The notes under the pieces are model-generated. The model was not told the origin of the DNA and did not search any database. It was given only the letters and a program-made list of their open reading frames with translations. The translations under genes and the position numbers were made by a program. This document shows positions 42,759 through 51,357 of a DNA stretch of 64,000 nt, piece by piece. Location of the stretch: the NCBI RefSeq assembly GCF_900141755.1, contig NZ_LT670844.1, forward strand, positions 3,534,001-3,598,000. Direction: 5' to 3'. The DNA is from Bradyrhizobium lablabi. GTDB lineage: Bacteria; Pseudomonadota; Alphaproteobacteria; Rhizobiales; Xanthobacteraceae. Numbering within the stretch: the first letter of the stretch is position 1; each line of letters begins with the position of its first letter.

Positions 42759-43295
42759 GTGAGCATCAATCAGTGGAAATTCGTGCTCGTCCTGTTGGCG
42801 GGCGTGTCGGCGAGTACTTTGGCGAGCGGCGTCGCATGCGCCGACGGATCGGGCGATCCGGCGGTGGCTTCCTCCGACGACGGCAAGTACGCGGACAAGG
42901 ACGGCAGTCCGACCTACAAGGTCGGTGAGGACGGGGTTGTCGACTGGTACACTTATTCCGGCTTTCGTCGCTATCATTCCGACTGCCATGTCTGTCATGG
43001 CCCGAATGGCGAGGGATCAAGCTATGCGCCGGCGCTGGCCGATTCGTTGAAGACGCTGAGCTACGTCGACTTCAACAATATCGTGACCAATGGCCGCAAG
43101 AACGTGGACGCCGCCAATGACAAGGTGATGCCGGCGTTCGCGGACAACGTCAACGTGATGTGCTTCCTCGACGACATCTACGTGTATTTGCGAGCCCGCG
43201 CCAACAACGCCATTCCGGGTGGCCGTCCTCCGAAGCACGAGGACAAGCCCGAGGCAGCGAAGGCGGCCGAAACCAGCTGTACGGGCATCAAATGA
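42759..43295 (+). CDS. xoxG: cytochrome c XoxG, electron acceptor of XoxF
   Basis: The GTG at 42759 has AGGA eight bases upstream (the frame opens at another GTG at 42744). The 178-residue protein has a signal peptide (KFVLVLLAGVSASTLASGVA) and one heme site, C76-x2-C79-H80 in HSDCHVCHGPNGEGSS, with axial Met in DKVMPAFADN. It is the c-type cytochrome that takes electrons from XoxF and hands them to the oxidase chain. The tail (HEDKPEAAKAAETSCTGIK) is charged. The stop overlaps the xoxJ start (ATGA). Confidence 0.93.
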   Translation: MSINQWKFVLVLLAGVSASTLASGVACADGSGDPAVASSDDGKYADKDGSPTYKVGEDGVVDWYTYSGFRRYHSDCHVCHGPNGEGSSYAPALADSLKTLSYVDFNNIVTNGRKNVDAANDKVMPAFADNVNVMCFLDDIYVYLRARANNAIPGGRPPKHEDKPEAAKAAETSCTGIK

Positions 43296-44218
43296 GTTCG
43301 GGACGCAGCAAAACATCGGCGACGCCGACACCTCATATTTCGAGGTGGCCGGCAATCATTCTGAAAGGCGTGACCGCCGTGCTGGCATGCGCCCTTGTCG
43401 GTTTGCAATCCGGCAGGGCCGCGGCCCAGGCCAGCGATCCCGGGTCGCTCGAGCTTGTCGATCCCAACGTCTTCCGCGCCTGCGGCGATCCGCGCAATCT
43501 GCCGTTCTCCAATGAGAAAGGCGAAGGGTTTGAAAACAAGCTCGCCGAACTCTTTGCCGCCAAGCTCGGCAAGAAACTCAGCTACACCTACGTCCCGCAG
43601 GCAACCGGTTTCGTCCGGATGACGCTGGGCTCGTACCGTTGCGATATCATCATGGGATTTCCGCAAGGCGACGATCAGGCGCAAGTAACGATCCCCTACT
43701 ACCGGACCACCTATGCCTTGATCGCAAAACGCGGAAGCGGCCTGGAAGACGTCACCGCTATCGATGATCCAAAGCTGAGGGATAAGCGAATCGGCATTGT
43801 CGCGAGGACGCCGCCGACCACGAACATGGCGATCAACGGCCTCTTGGCCCACGCAAAATCCTACCCGCTTTTCATCGACACCCGCGCGGACTCCTCGGCG
43901 CAGGCGATGATCGACGATCTCGCCCGAGGCGATATTGATTGCGGCATATTATGGGGGCCGATGGCGGGCTATTACGCCAGCCGGGCCGACCCGCCCTTGT
44001 TGGTCGTGCCCTTGACCAAGGAAACCACGGGACCGCCGATGATTTTTCGCATCGGCATGGCGGTGCGCCCGGCGGACCAGGAGTGGAAACGTGCGATCAA
44101 CAAGCTGATCACGGAAAATCAGGCGGAGATCAACAGACTGCTGATCAGCTACCACATCCCAATCCTCGACGAGGCCAACGTGCCGATCACGGCCGAGACG
44201 CTTTCGAAGCGGCCATGA
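43292..44218 (+). CDS. xoxJ: XoxJ, periplasmic binding protein-like partner of XoxF
   Basis: The ATG overlaps the xoxG stop by four bases, fixing the start. The 308-residue protein has a long n-region, a hydrophobic segment (ILKGVTAVLACALVGLQSG) and a cleavage site near AAA|Q. The body resembles solute-binding proteins: VDPNVFRACGDPRNLPFSNE, KGEGFENKLAELFAAKLGKK, YRCDIIMGFPQGDDQAQVT and DCGILWGPMAGYYASR. XoxJ is thought to help activate or assemble XoxF. Its stop overlaps the next gene (ATGA), so four genes from xoxG are tightly coupled. Confidence 0.93.
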   Translation: MSSGRSKTSATPTPHISRWPAIILKGVTAVLACALVGLQSGRAAAQASDPGSLELVDPNVFRACGDPRNLPFSNEKGEGFENKLAELFAAKLGKKLSYTYVPQATGFVRMTLGSYRCDIIMGFPQGDDQAQVTIPYYRTTYALIAKRGSGLEDVTAIDDPKLRDKRIGIVARTPPTTNMAINGLLAHAKSYPLFIDTRADSSAQAMIDDLARGDIDCGILWGPMAGYYASRADPPLLVVPLTKETTGPPMIFRIGMAVRPADQEWKRAINKLITENQAEINRLLISYHIPILDEANVPITAETLSKRP

Positions 44219-44772
44219 TCGCAACCGCCATCCGCTTCGCGTTCGCTGCAATGGTCATTGCTGCCGCTGAGGCTTTGGCAGCCGACGTGCCCGAGCCGGA
44301 TGCCTATCGCCTCGACAACTACCGTGCGCCGACACCCGCAACACTGCGCGGCGCCAGTGTCATCGGGACGGACGAAGCGGAGGAGATCTGGCGCAGCCAT
44401 ACGGCTTCCTTTGTCGACGTGATGCCGAGGCCGCCGCGACCGCGGGAGCTACCCGCCGGAACGATTTGGCATGACAAGCCACGAGCCAATATTCCCGGCA
44501 GCATTTGGCTACCTGACACCGGCTACGGCGAACTCGCGCCGAGCATGGCTGACTATTTCGCGAAAGGCCTGGAAAAGGCGACCAATGGCGATCGCGCCAG
44601 AAGGCTGGTCATATATTGCCTGGAGAATTGCTGGATGTCGTGGAATGCCGCCAAGCGCGCGCTGGCGCTCGGCTATTCCGACGTCGCGTGGTACCCTGAA
44701 GGGACCGACGGCTGGTTTGCCGCGCTGCTTCCGCTGGAAGATGCCACGCCGGAACCGCGTCCGGGCGAATAG
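44215..44772 (+). CDS. PQQ-dependent catabolism-associated CxxCW motif protein
   Basis: The ATG overlaps the xoxJ stop. The 185-residue protein has signal peptide MIATAIRFAFAAMVIAAAEA and a rhodanese-like fold with FVDVMPRPPRPRELP, IPGSIWLPDTGYGEL and the motif VIYCLENCWMSWNAAKRAL (CxxCW). It is regularly encoded with xoxF/xoxJ. The cysteine pair implies sulfur transfer or disulfide exchange in the periplasm, perhaps in maturing the dehydrogenase or its cytochrome. That role is inferred. Confidence 0.9.
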   Translation: MIATAIRFAFAAMVIAAAEALAADVPEPDAYRLDNYRAPTPATLRGASVIGTDEAEEIWRSHTASFVDVMPRPPRPRELPAGTIWHDKPRANIPGSIWLPDTGYGELAPSMADYFAKGLEKATNGDRARRLVIYCLENCWMSWNAAKRALALGYSDVAWYPEGTDGWFAALLPLEDATPEPRPGE

Positions 44773-44802
44773 ACCGATCCATCGGCGCCACGCTCAAGAC
44801 TC

Positions 44803-45447
44803 TCATTTCGCCGGCGCATCGGCGCTCAAGACGTCCTGTATCGCTCTTCCCAAGTCGAACAGCCGCTTCTCGATCAGGACGGGCACGTCGCAGACATAGG
44901 TGGTCGATTTCCGCCGGTCCTCGAAAATACGGGTCTGCCACGACAGTTGCGTGGCGAGCGCCTCGCTCGAGGTTTGATCGGCGTCGGGCTTGTCCTGCAA
45001 TTCCCTTATCTTCTGGGTTTTGTCGCGGATGTCCTCGGCCATGGCCTTCTGTTTGCGTGAAAAGCGTTCGATCCCGCTCATGACCTGGTCGCGCCGCGCG
45101 TTGAGCGTCGAATACAACGCGACGAACAGCGATTTTGCCTTCTGCTGCTTCACCTCGGGCGTTCCGGTTACATAGTCGGCGATCAATTTGCGCGCGTCGT
45201 CCATGGAGGTACGGCGCGCGGCCAGACGCGCGACGAGTTCCGCATCCTTGGCGTCGACGGGCTTATCCTTGTCAATTGCCTCGATCGGGGGACCGCTCCA
45301 GACACTCGCGATCGAAATCTCCGGAACCTTCAATTGCTGGCAAGGCCAATCCGGATAGCGGGGGTCGAGCGCAAGTGCCGGCTGCGTCGCGCACATCGTC
45401 AGCGCTACCGCGACGCAGCACAAAAAAATACGCGTCGAAAGAGCCAC
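44803..45447 (-). CDS. exported helical protein, unknown function
   Basis: A GTG with GGGAGG upstream starts a signal peptide (ALSTRIFLCCVAVALTMCAT, cut near ALA|L). The mature part of about 188 residues is highly helical and charged (RDQVMSGIERFSRKQKAMAE, DIRDKTQKIRELQDKPDAD), with DPRYPDWPCQQLKVPEISIA near its start and TTYVCDVPVLIEKRLFDLG near the end. The WPCQQ...CDVP cysteines may form a disulfide. No family is recognised. It converges with the CxxCW gene. Confidence 0.8.
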   Translation of the reverse strand: MALSTRIFLCCVAVALTMCATQPALALDPRYPDWPCQQLKVPEISIASVWSGPPIEAIDKDKPVDAKDAELVARLAARRTSMDDARKLIADYVTGTPEVKQQKAKSLFVALYSTLNARRDQVMSGIERFSRKQKAMAEDIRDKTQKIRELQDKPDADQTSSEALATQLSWQTRIFEDRRKSTTYVCDVPVLIEKRLFDLGRAIQDVLSADAPAK

Positions 45448-45585
45448 GCCGCCTCCCTGGAGTCCTGTATTCGTCTTTTTCGCAGGCCCGCCGATGCTTG
45501 TCGAAACGAGATCGCTGATGCAGGCCTATCGAAAATATATTCGGTATGCTGTGGTCCCCGCAAATCAAATTCGGTCGGGTTTACG

Positions 45586-47154
45586 ATGCACCCTGCCCCG
45601 GAAGTCTTGCGCATGCTCACGCCCTTTGTCGCGTGGCTTTACGGTTGCCTGACGTCCGCGCTGCCGATCACTCCGGTGTATGCCGATGCCGCCGGCGCTC
45701 CCATGATCGAGCCTTCAAGCTTGCCGCGCATCGGCAGCGTCGACCAGCGCTTCCAGTCCTACAACATCGAAATGGTCGAAGTCACCGGCGGAAGATTTTG
45801 GAAGCCCTATCGATCGGAAGGCGGCGCTCGGCCGGCGCCTTCCCCGCGATCGGGATCGGACACGCCAGCGAGCATGCATTCGAATTTATATCAATACCGG
45901 CCGCCGATTGATCTCACCAACGCGCGCTTACGAAAGCTCGCGACGGCGCTGGCGCCTGCCTACCTGCGGGTCAGCGGCACCTGGGCCAACAGCACTTACT
46001 TTGCCGATCAGGACAACGCGCCGTCGTCGCCTCCCGCCGGATTCAAAAGCATCCTGACGCATCAGCAGTGGCAAGGCGTGGTCAATTTCGCGCAAGCGGT
46101 CGACGCGCGGATCGTGACCTCGTTCGCGATAAGCGCTGGCACCCGTGACGCCGTCGGCGTCTGGCAGACGGATCAGGCCAATCGTGTTCTTGCTTTTACA
46201 CGCTCGGTCGGAGGCCGCATCGCCGCCGCTGAATTCATGAACGAACCTGATCTCGCCGAGATGGGCGGCGCTCCATCTGGCTATGACGCTGCCGCCTATG
46301 GAAGGGATTTTGCAATTTTTCGCGCGTTCATGAGGCGGACTGCGCCTGAGACCATGATCCTGGGCCCCGGCACGGTCGGCGACCCCACGCTCGCCTCCGA
46401 CCTGCTCGCCGCATCCGATCCCAGCGTCGATGTGTTCTCCTATCACTATTATGGCACGTTGTCGGAGCGGTGCAGCGGCAACAGCGCTCCGGAGGCTGCG
46501 CTTTCCGAACCATGGCTTTCGGGGACGGATCGGGCCCTGAGTTTTCACAAAACGCTTCGCAACAAATTTGCACCCGGCAAGCCGATCTGGCTCACCGAAA
46601 CCGCGGAGGCCGCGTGCGGCGGAAACAAGTGGGCCGCAAGCTTCCTGGATACGTTCCGGTATCTCGATCAGCTCGGGCGGCTTGCCAAGGCCGGCGTTCA
46701 AGTCGTGATGCACAACACGCTCGCGGCAAGCGATTACGGCTTGCTCGACGAGAGGACGCTGCAGCCGAGGCCGAATTATTGGGGCGCGTGGCTCTGGCGA
46801 CAATTGATGGGACCCACGGTGCTCGACGCAGGTCCGTCCAGCCCATCCGGACTTCACGTCTACGCCCATTGTCAAAGTGGCACGCCGGGCGGCGTGGCGC
46901 TTCTCGTGATCAACACCGACCGCGATGCACCGCATACGCTCATGCTTCCGATCCCGTCGCGGCGTTACACGCTGGACGCCGCTAGTCTCTTGGACGAGCG
47001 CGTCAGGCTAAATGGCCGCGCCCTGGCGCTTGAGACGGGTGATGAATTGCCGACGATCGCAGGCGCTCCAACGGACGCCAGTACCCTGGTGTTCGAGCCG
47101 ACCACAATTACTTTTCTGGCCGTTCCAGAGGCCGGAAATCGGGCGTGTCGATAA
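45586..47154 (+). CDS. GH79 (heparanase-like) family glycoside hydrolase, exported
   Basis: The frame opens at 45334, but the signal peptide begins at MHPAPEVLRMLTPFVAWLYG (45586) or at the ATG at 45613, which has GGAAG upstream. The 522-residue product has a TIM-barrel with YLRVSGTWANSTYFADQD, the acid/base E220 in AAEFMNEPDL, and nucleophile E338 in IWLTETAEAACGG, followed by a beta-sandwich (GVALLVINTDRDAPHTLMLP). The pattern is that of heparanase and beta-glucuronidase relatives (clan GH-A). Substrate is unknown. A glycosidase in a methylotrophy island is odd; it could release methanol-yielding or sugar-linked compounds from plant matter, but this is speculation. Confidence 0.75.
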   Translation: MHPAPEVLRMLTPFVAWLYGCLTSALPITPVYADAAGAPMIEPSSLPRIGSVDQRFQSYNIEMVEVTGGRFWKPYRSEGGARPAPSPRSGSDTPASMHSNLYQYRPPIDLTNARLRKLATALAPAYLRVSGTWANSTYFADQDNAPSSPPAGFKSILTHQQWQGVVNFAQAVDARIVTSFAISAGTRDAVGVWQTDQANRVLAFTRSVGGRIAAAEFMNEPDLAEMGGAPSGYDAAAYGRDFAIFRAFMRRTAPETMILGPGTVGDPTLASDLLAASDPSVDVFSYHYYGTLSERCSGNSAPEAALSEPWLSGTDRALSFHKTLRNKFAPGKPIWLTETAEAACGGNKWAASFLDTFRYLDQLGRLAKAGVQVVMHNTLAASDYGLLDERTLQPRPNYWGAWLWRQLMGPTVLDAGPSSPSGLHVYAHCQSGTPGGVALLVINTDRDAPHTLMLPIPSRRYTLDAASLLDERVRLNGRALALETGDELPTIAGAPTDASTLVFEPTTITFLAVPEAGNRACR

Positions 47155-47278
47155 CAGTCGTTGCCGCCGAGCTCGGCGCGGCATTTTTTTCTGCTGAAAT
47201 CCCTCTTGTCCCTGGTCTAGGATTGCCGCTGCAGCAGCCTCATGGCTGAAATAACAAACGTCCCCGGGAGCGACCGCC

Positions 47279-48199
47279 TTGCATCGCCACACTGCGTTTC
47301 TATGCTCGATTACGATCGCGGTGCTGAGCGCAGCACCCGATGCGCGCGCCGCGGACCCCGACCGGTGCCAGGGACTATCCCGCCGGCATGAAATTGCAAA
47401 GCCGCAAGTTTCGGCGATGGAAGTGTCGTTGACGCTGTTTTCGGCGGTCGACGGCAATTGCCTCGACCTGACGACAAAACTGCTCGATGAGGGCGCATCC
47501 CTCGACGCGCGGGACCGGCTTGGCGCCCGGCCTCTGAGCCATGCCGCGAAGTCCGGCCATCCCAGGATGGTCGAGCTGCTGCTGGCGCGCGGCGCGCCGA
47601 TCGATGCCCGCAATCTCGACGGTGCCACCGCGCTGTATTTTGCCGCCGAAGGCAGCCATATCCTGATCGCGCAACGGCTGATCGAACGCGGCGCCGACGT
47701 CAATCTCACCGGACCGAGCGCGATCTCCCCGATCGCGGCCGCCGCCTATGCCGGCAATGACTTGATCGTCGAGGCGTTGCTTGCCCATGGCGCCGATTCG
47801 CGAACACCCGACGACACCGGAAAGACGCCGCTCATCTATGCGGCGGCGAGCGCCAGGCTCGATATCGTGAAGCGATTGCTGGCACAAAATATCGATGTCA
47901 ACGCGCGCTATCGCAATGATTTGACGCTATTGATGTGGGCATCGGGTCCGGATGATCAAGTTCCCGAAGCGCAGGCGATCAAGGTTGTTGCTTATCTCGT
48001 GGACGCCGGCGCACATATCGACGACCGCGATGACCGCGGCCGCACCGCGCTGATGATCGCGGCCGAAGGCGGCCATGCTGACATCGCCGATCTTTTGCTC
48101 GCGAAAGGCGCCGATCCCTCTCTGAAGGACAAAACGGGAAAACGCGCCGCGGATCTGACGGTATTGTCCTCGCTGCGCGAGCGGCTGATGCCGCCGTAG
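47279..48199 (+). CDS. exported ankyrin-repeat protein
   Basis: A TTG with GGGAG upstream begins the signal peptide MHRHTAFLCSITIAVLSAAP (cut near ARA|A). The rest of the 306 residues hold about seven ankyrin repeats: GARPLSHAAKSGHPRMVELL, GATALYFAAEGSHILIAQRL, GKTPLIYAAASARLDIVKRL and GRTALMIAAEGGHADIADLL. Such periplasmic ankyrin proteins act as binding scaffolds. Similar genes lie beside PQQ dehydrogenase clusters and next to catalases. The partner is not known. Confidence 0.88.
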   Translation: MHRHTAFLCSITIAVLSAAPDARAADPDRCQGLSRRHEIAKPQVSAMEVSLTLFSAVDGNCLDLTTKLLDEGASLDARDRLGARPLSHAAKSGHPRMVELLLARGAPIDARNLDGATALYFAAEGSHILIAQRLIERGADVNLTGPSAISPIAAAAYAGNDLIVEALLAHGADSRTPDDTGKTPLIYAAASARLDIVKRLLAQNIDVNARYRNDLTLLMWASGPDDQVPEAQAIKVVAYLVDAGAHIDDRDDRGRTALMIAAEGGHADIADLLLAKGADPSLKDKTGKRAADLTVLSSLRERLMPP

Positions 48200-48241
48200 A
48201 GCGGGATGCGCTAAGACTGCGCGTGCGCAAACTCGTTTCCT

Positions 48242-48455
48242 TCTCCCCTTGTGGGAGAAGGTGGCCGTAGGCGGCCTTCGGCCGCCGTTCTTTTTAATTA
48301 GGACGCCGATGCTTTGCATCGGCTATGCGAAGTCCGTGACGGATGAGGGGTCTGCATCCGCGGAGAGAACCCCTCACCCGCCTTCGCGGAGTTTATCATC
48401 GGGCGGCGCTTCGCGCCGACCCGTTGGCGAAGCCACCCTCTCCCACAAGGGGAGA
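48242..48455. repeat. 214-bp palindromic intergenic repeat element
   Basis: The ends are 24-base inverted repeats with one mismatch: TCTCCCCTTGTGGGAGAAGG at 48242 and its complement ending at 48455. Inside are smaller palindromes (GGCCTTCGGCC; CCGATGCTTTGCATCGG). The form is that of the short interspersed palindromic elements frequent between genes in Bradyrhizobium. No coding sequence. It follows the ankyrin gene and may fold and stop transcription both ways. Confidence 0.85.
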
Positions 48456-48491
48456 GGGTACAGCCGTCGACTAATCTCACCTGCTAAGTAC

Positions 48492-49079
48492 TCACAGGCC
48501 CGCCAGATATTCCGCCAGCGGCGCAAGGTCCTCAGGCGAGGTGGCGAGCATCAGGTCGGACATGCCCGGATTATTGCCGCGCGCGCGGGTGCGGAAATCG
48601 TCCATGGTCTTGGTCAGGTATTCCTTGCTCATGCCTGCGAGCCTAGGGATCGTGCCGTCACCCTGAAAGTGATCGAGATGGCAGCCCGTGCAACCCACCG
48701 AGCGGTTGGCGTTCAGCGCCTTCTCGGCCATTTCCTTCGGCGCGCGAGGCTGGCCCAGATCGGGCCACGGCTTCTTCGAAAAATAATCCGCGATATCGAG
48801 CATGTCCTGTCGCTCCAGGGAGGAGGCGATCGGCTGCATGATGTCGTTCTTGCGATCGCCGCGCTTGAAATCACGCAGCTCGATATAGAGGTAGCCCGCT
48901 TGCTGCCCCCAGATGATCGGTGTGGTCTTGTCGACCGGTTTGCCGGACGCGCCATGGCAGCCGGCGCAGACTTGCGTCTTTTCTTCGATGCTTTGGGCGT
49001 AGAGCGGCGTTACGCCGACGTTCAACAGTGCCGCCAAAGCGACGGCGCCGAAACTGCACGATCCCAACCTGCCGCTCAT
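48492..49079 (-). CDS. diheme cytochrome c (c4-like), exported
   Basis: Start at the ATG giving MSGRLGSCSFGAVALAALLN, a signal peptide cut near LYA|Q; the frame is open upstream. The 195-residue protein has two heme motifs, VCAGCHGASGKPV and GCTGCHLDHFQGDG, with Met ligands likely in NDIMQPIASS and NPGMSDLMLA. It resembles cytochrome c4/cytochrome c subunits that accept electrons from quinoprotein alcohol dehydrogenases. The neighbour at 49200-50909 is such a dehydrogenase on the same strand, with a terminator between them. Confidence 0.88.
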   Translation of the reverse strand: MSGRLGSCSFGAVALAALLNVGVTPLYAQSIEEKTQVCAGCHGASGKPVDKTTPIIWGQQAGYLYIELRDFKRGDRKNDIMQPIASSLERQDMLDIADYFSKKPWPDLGQPRAPKEMAEKALNANRSVGCTGCHLDHFQGDGTIPRLAGMSKEYLTKTMDDFRTRARGNNPGMSDLMLATSPEDLAPLAEYLAGL

Positions 49080-49113
49080 TGATCCGATCCAGTGAAGAAA
49101 CCTGACAATAAAA

Positions 49114-49142
49114 GAAGCGGGACCGCAAACGGGTCCCGCTTC
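49114..49142 (-). terminator. intrinsic terminator of the second PQQ dehydrogenase gene
   Basis: Arms of 11 bases, GAAGCGGGACC (49114-49124) and GGTCCCGCTTC (49132-49142), are perfect complements with a 7-base loop. On the minus strand the stem is followed by TTTTATTGTC. It lies 58 bases after the dehydrogenase stop and before the cytochrome gene. Confidence 0.85.
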
Positions 49143-49199
49143 ACGCTTGGACAATCGCAGATACCGCTTAGATCATGATCCGATTAGATTGATCACGCT

Positions 49200-50909
49200 C
49201 TAGTCAAGCGAAAACGCGATGATGTTGTTGCCGCGGTGGAAGTCGATCTGGGTGTTACCGCCCGCTCCCACCACGATATATTGCTTGCCGCCCACCATGT
49301 AGCTCGAGGGTGGCGCGTTGACGCCGGCGCCGGCACGAAAACTCCACAATTCCTTGCCGTTGGACGAATTGTAAGCCGCGAACTTGCCGTTGCCTTCACC
49401 CGTAAAAACAAGACCGCCGGCGGTTGCCAGAATGCCGCCGATCATCGGCTCGGGTGTCTTCACCTGCCATTTGATCTTGCCGGTGTTGTAGTTGACGGCG
49501 GTGATGTTGCCCGCCTGGGCCTCGCCTGGGATCACCTTGAAGGCGCCGCCAAGCCACAGCTTGCCGTTCGGATAGGGCGAGTTCTCGACAAAGTAGTTCA
49601 TCGGCTGATGCAGGTTGATGGCGTAGGCAAGCTCCTGTCCGGGGTCGGTGGCGATCGGCGACCATTCGACGCCGCCGTTCGCCCCCGGAAGCATGCGGGC
49701 GCCTTCCTTGGTGGGAAGGGTCCACATGTTCTCCTGCGGCACCATGGCGTCGGAGAAACGGATCAGGCTGCAATCCTTGCGGTCGTGAACATAGATGTGG
49801 CCGGTCTTTCCGGCATGGATCAGGCCCGGGATGGTCTTGCCGTCCTTGCCCTTCACATCCAAGAGCACCGGCGGGCTTGCCGCATCGAGGTCCCAGACGT
49901 CGTGGGCGATGTACTGGAAGTGGCAGAGGTATTTGCCGGTATCGAGATCAAGCGCGACCAGCGAGTTCGTATAAAGATTGTCGCCGGGCCGGATCGAGCC
50001 ATCGAGATCGGGCGAAGGATTGCCGACGACGAAATAGATCCGGTTGGTTGCAAGATCGATGGCAGGATTCTGCCATACGCCGCCGCCCAATTTCTTGTAG
50101 GGATCGCCGATCTTGGCGAGCTGATCCTTTTCGGCCTGGATATTGCGGTGCATGTCGCGGCCGGTGGCGTCCTTGGTCGCCCAGACGCCTACGCTATTCT
50201 CCGGGATGGTATTGAACGACCAAATCAGTTTTCCGGTTTTGGCGTCGTAGGCCCGCATGAAGCCGCGGATGCCGTACTCGCCGCCGTTGGTGCCGATCAG
50301 AACCTTGTCCTTGATGACGGTCGGCGCCATCGTCTCGCTGTAGCCGAGCTCCGGATCAGCAATGTCGGTGGACCAGACGACATCGCCGGTCTTGGCATTG
50401 AGGGCGACCAGTTTGGAGTCGAGGGTGGCCAGGTAGACGCGGTCGCCGAGCACCTGGACGCCGCGATTGTTGGGGCCGCAGCAGTAGGTCGTTATCGGTC
50501 CCATCTTGTGATTATAGTGCCACAGCTGAGCGCCGGTCTTGGCGTCGAGCGCATAGACATGGCTGAACGACGTCGTCACGAACATCACGCCATCGACGAC
50601 AATGGGCGACGTCTCCAGCGATTCCTTGACGTCGGTCTGGAAGATCCACGCCACGTGCAGGTGTTTTACGCTGTTGCGGTCGATCTGCTTGGCCGGATAA
50701 AACCGTGTCTGGGCGTAATTGCCGTTGGTCAAAAGAAAATTAGTTGAGTTCTTGTCCGCCGAGTTGAGCTGCTGTTGAGTGACCGGAGAAACCATCGCCT
50801 GGCCCGACGCCGCCTTGGTCTCCTGCTTGGTTTCCTGTGCGCTGACAGGGCCTGTGAGCAAGCCCGCCACAGCGAACACAGCGGCGCATCCAATAGAAAA
50901 TCTATGCAT
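49200..50909 (-). CDS. PQQ-dependent alcohol dehydrogenase of lanthanide type (second quinoprotein)
   Basis: The ATG at 50909 starts a signal peptide ([20 protein letters not shown], cut near VSA|Q); the frame is open further upstream but is not protein-like. The 569-residue protein has the propeller fold with vicinal disulfide C143-C144 in [12 protein letters not shown]211 in [11 protein letters not shown]297 in VVGNPSPD, catalytic D340 and extra D342 in [11 protein letters not shown]. The second Asp marks lanthanide use. It is clearly distinct from XoxF, lacks its insertions, and resembles the ethanol/other-alcohol group. The upstream VirA/VirG-like genes suggest induction by a signal compound. 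The substrate is unknown. Confidence 0.93.
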   Translation of the reverse strand: MHRFSIGCAAVFAVAGLLTGPVSAQETKQETKAASGQAMVSPVTQQQLNSADKNSTNFLLTNGNYAQTRFYPAKQIDRNSVKHLHVAWIFQTDVKESLETSPIVVDGVMFVTTSFSHVYALDAKTGAQLWHYNHKMGPITTYCCGPNNRGVQVLGDRVYLATLDSKLVALNAKTGDVVWSTDIADPELGYSETMAPTVIKDKVLIGTNGGEYGIRGFMRAYDAKTGKLIWSFNTIPENSVGVWATKDATGRDMHRNIQAEKDQLAKIGDPYKKLGGGVWQNPAIDLATNRIYFVVGNPSPDLDGSIRPGDNLYTNSLVALDLDTGKYLCHFQYIAHDVWDLDAASPPVLLDVKGKDGKTIPGLIHAGKTGHIYVHDRKDCSLIRFSDAMVPQENMWTLPTKEGARMLPGANGGVEWSPIATDPGQELAYAINLHQPMNYFVENSPYPNGKLWLGGAFKVIPGEAQAGNITAVNYNTGKIKWQVKTPEPMIGGILATAGGLVFTGEGNGKFAAYNSSNGKELWSFRAGAGVNAPPSSYMVGGKQYIVVGAGGNTQIDFHRGNNIIAFSLD

Positions 50910-51357
50910 GTTTCCGCCCCAATTTTTATTGTTGAATCTAACCGGCACGTTGCACGCCGGACATTTCAAATCTGAACCGACTAGGTTGGTTTGACAAGGA
51001 GAAACGGCGCCGGCGAGGTTCGCAGATGTTGCCGTGGCCGGACATTTTGTGATCGGCAGATCGGCGCGCCTCGCAATGTCAGGTTTCACCGACTGAGCGC
51101 CTGCAGCAGGCGTCAAGCCGTCTGGATTGCGGGCCCAGAAGCGCGAGTTTCGCGCGTAACATCATTCGCTTGGGAGGCTGTTGCAGTGCATTTATGATTT
51201 CGGAGGCAGTCTGAATTTCGCACTGCCGCATCACGCGAGTCTGCTTGCCGAGAAATGATGAAGCACTTGAAAGCGTGATCGCCGCACACCGGCGCCGAAA
51301 AATCGCGCGCAATTCTCAATCAGCGAATTCGTGACTTGTTCGTCGCTGGGCGCGATC
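50910..51357. other. upstream region of the second PQQ dehydrogenase
   Basis: About 450 bases without a convincing gene, between the dehydrogenase start and the end of the kinase gene. The right part (51160-51350) is of lower GC content. I see no clear dyad or vir-box copy here. Confidence 0.4.

Noticed and set aside
45928..46935. Minus-strand open frame of 335 residues
   Set aside because: Antisense to the glycoside hydrolase; no recognisable domain.
49236..50747. Plus-strand open frame of 503 residues
   Set aside because: Antisense to the second PQQ dehydrogenase.
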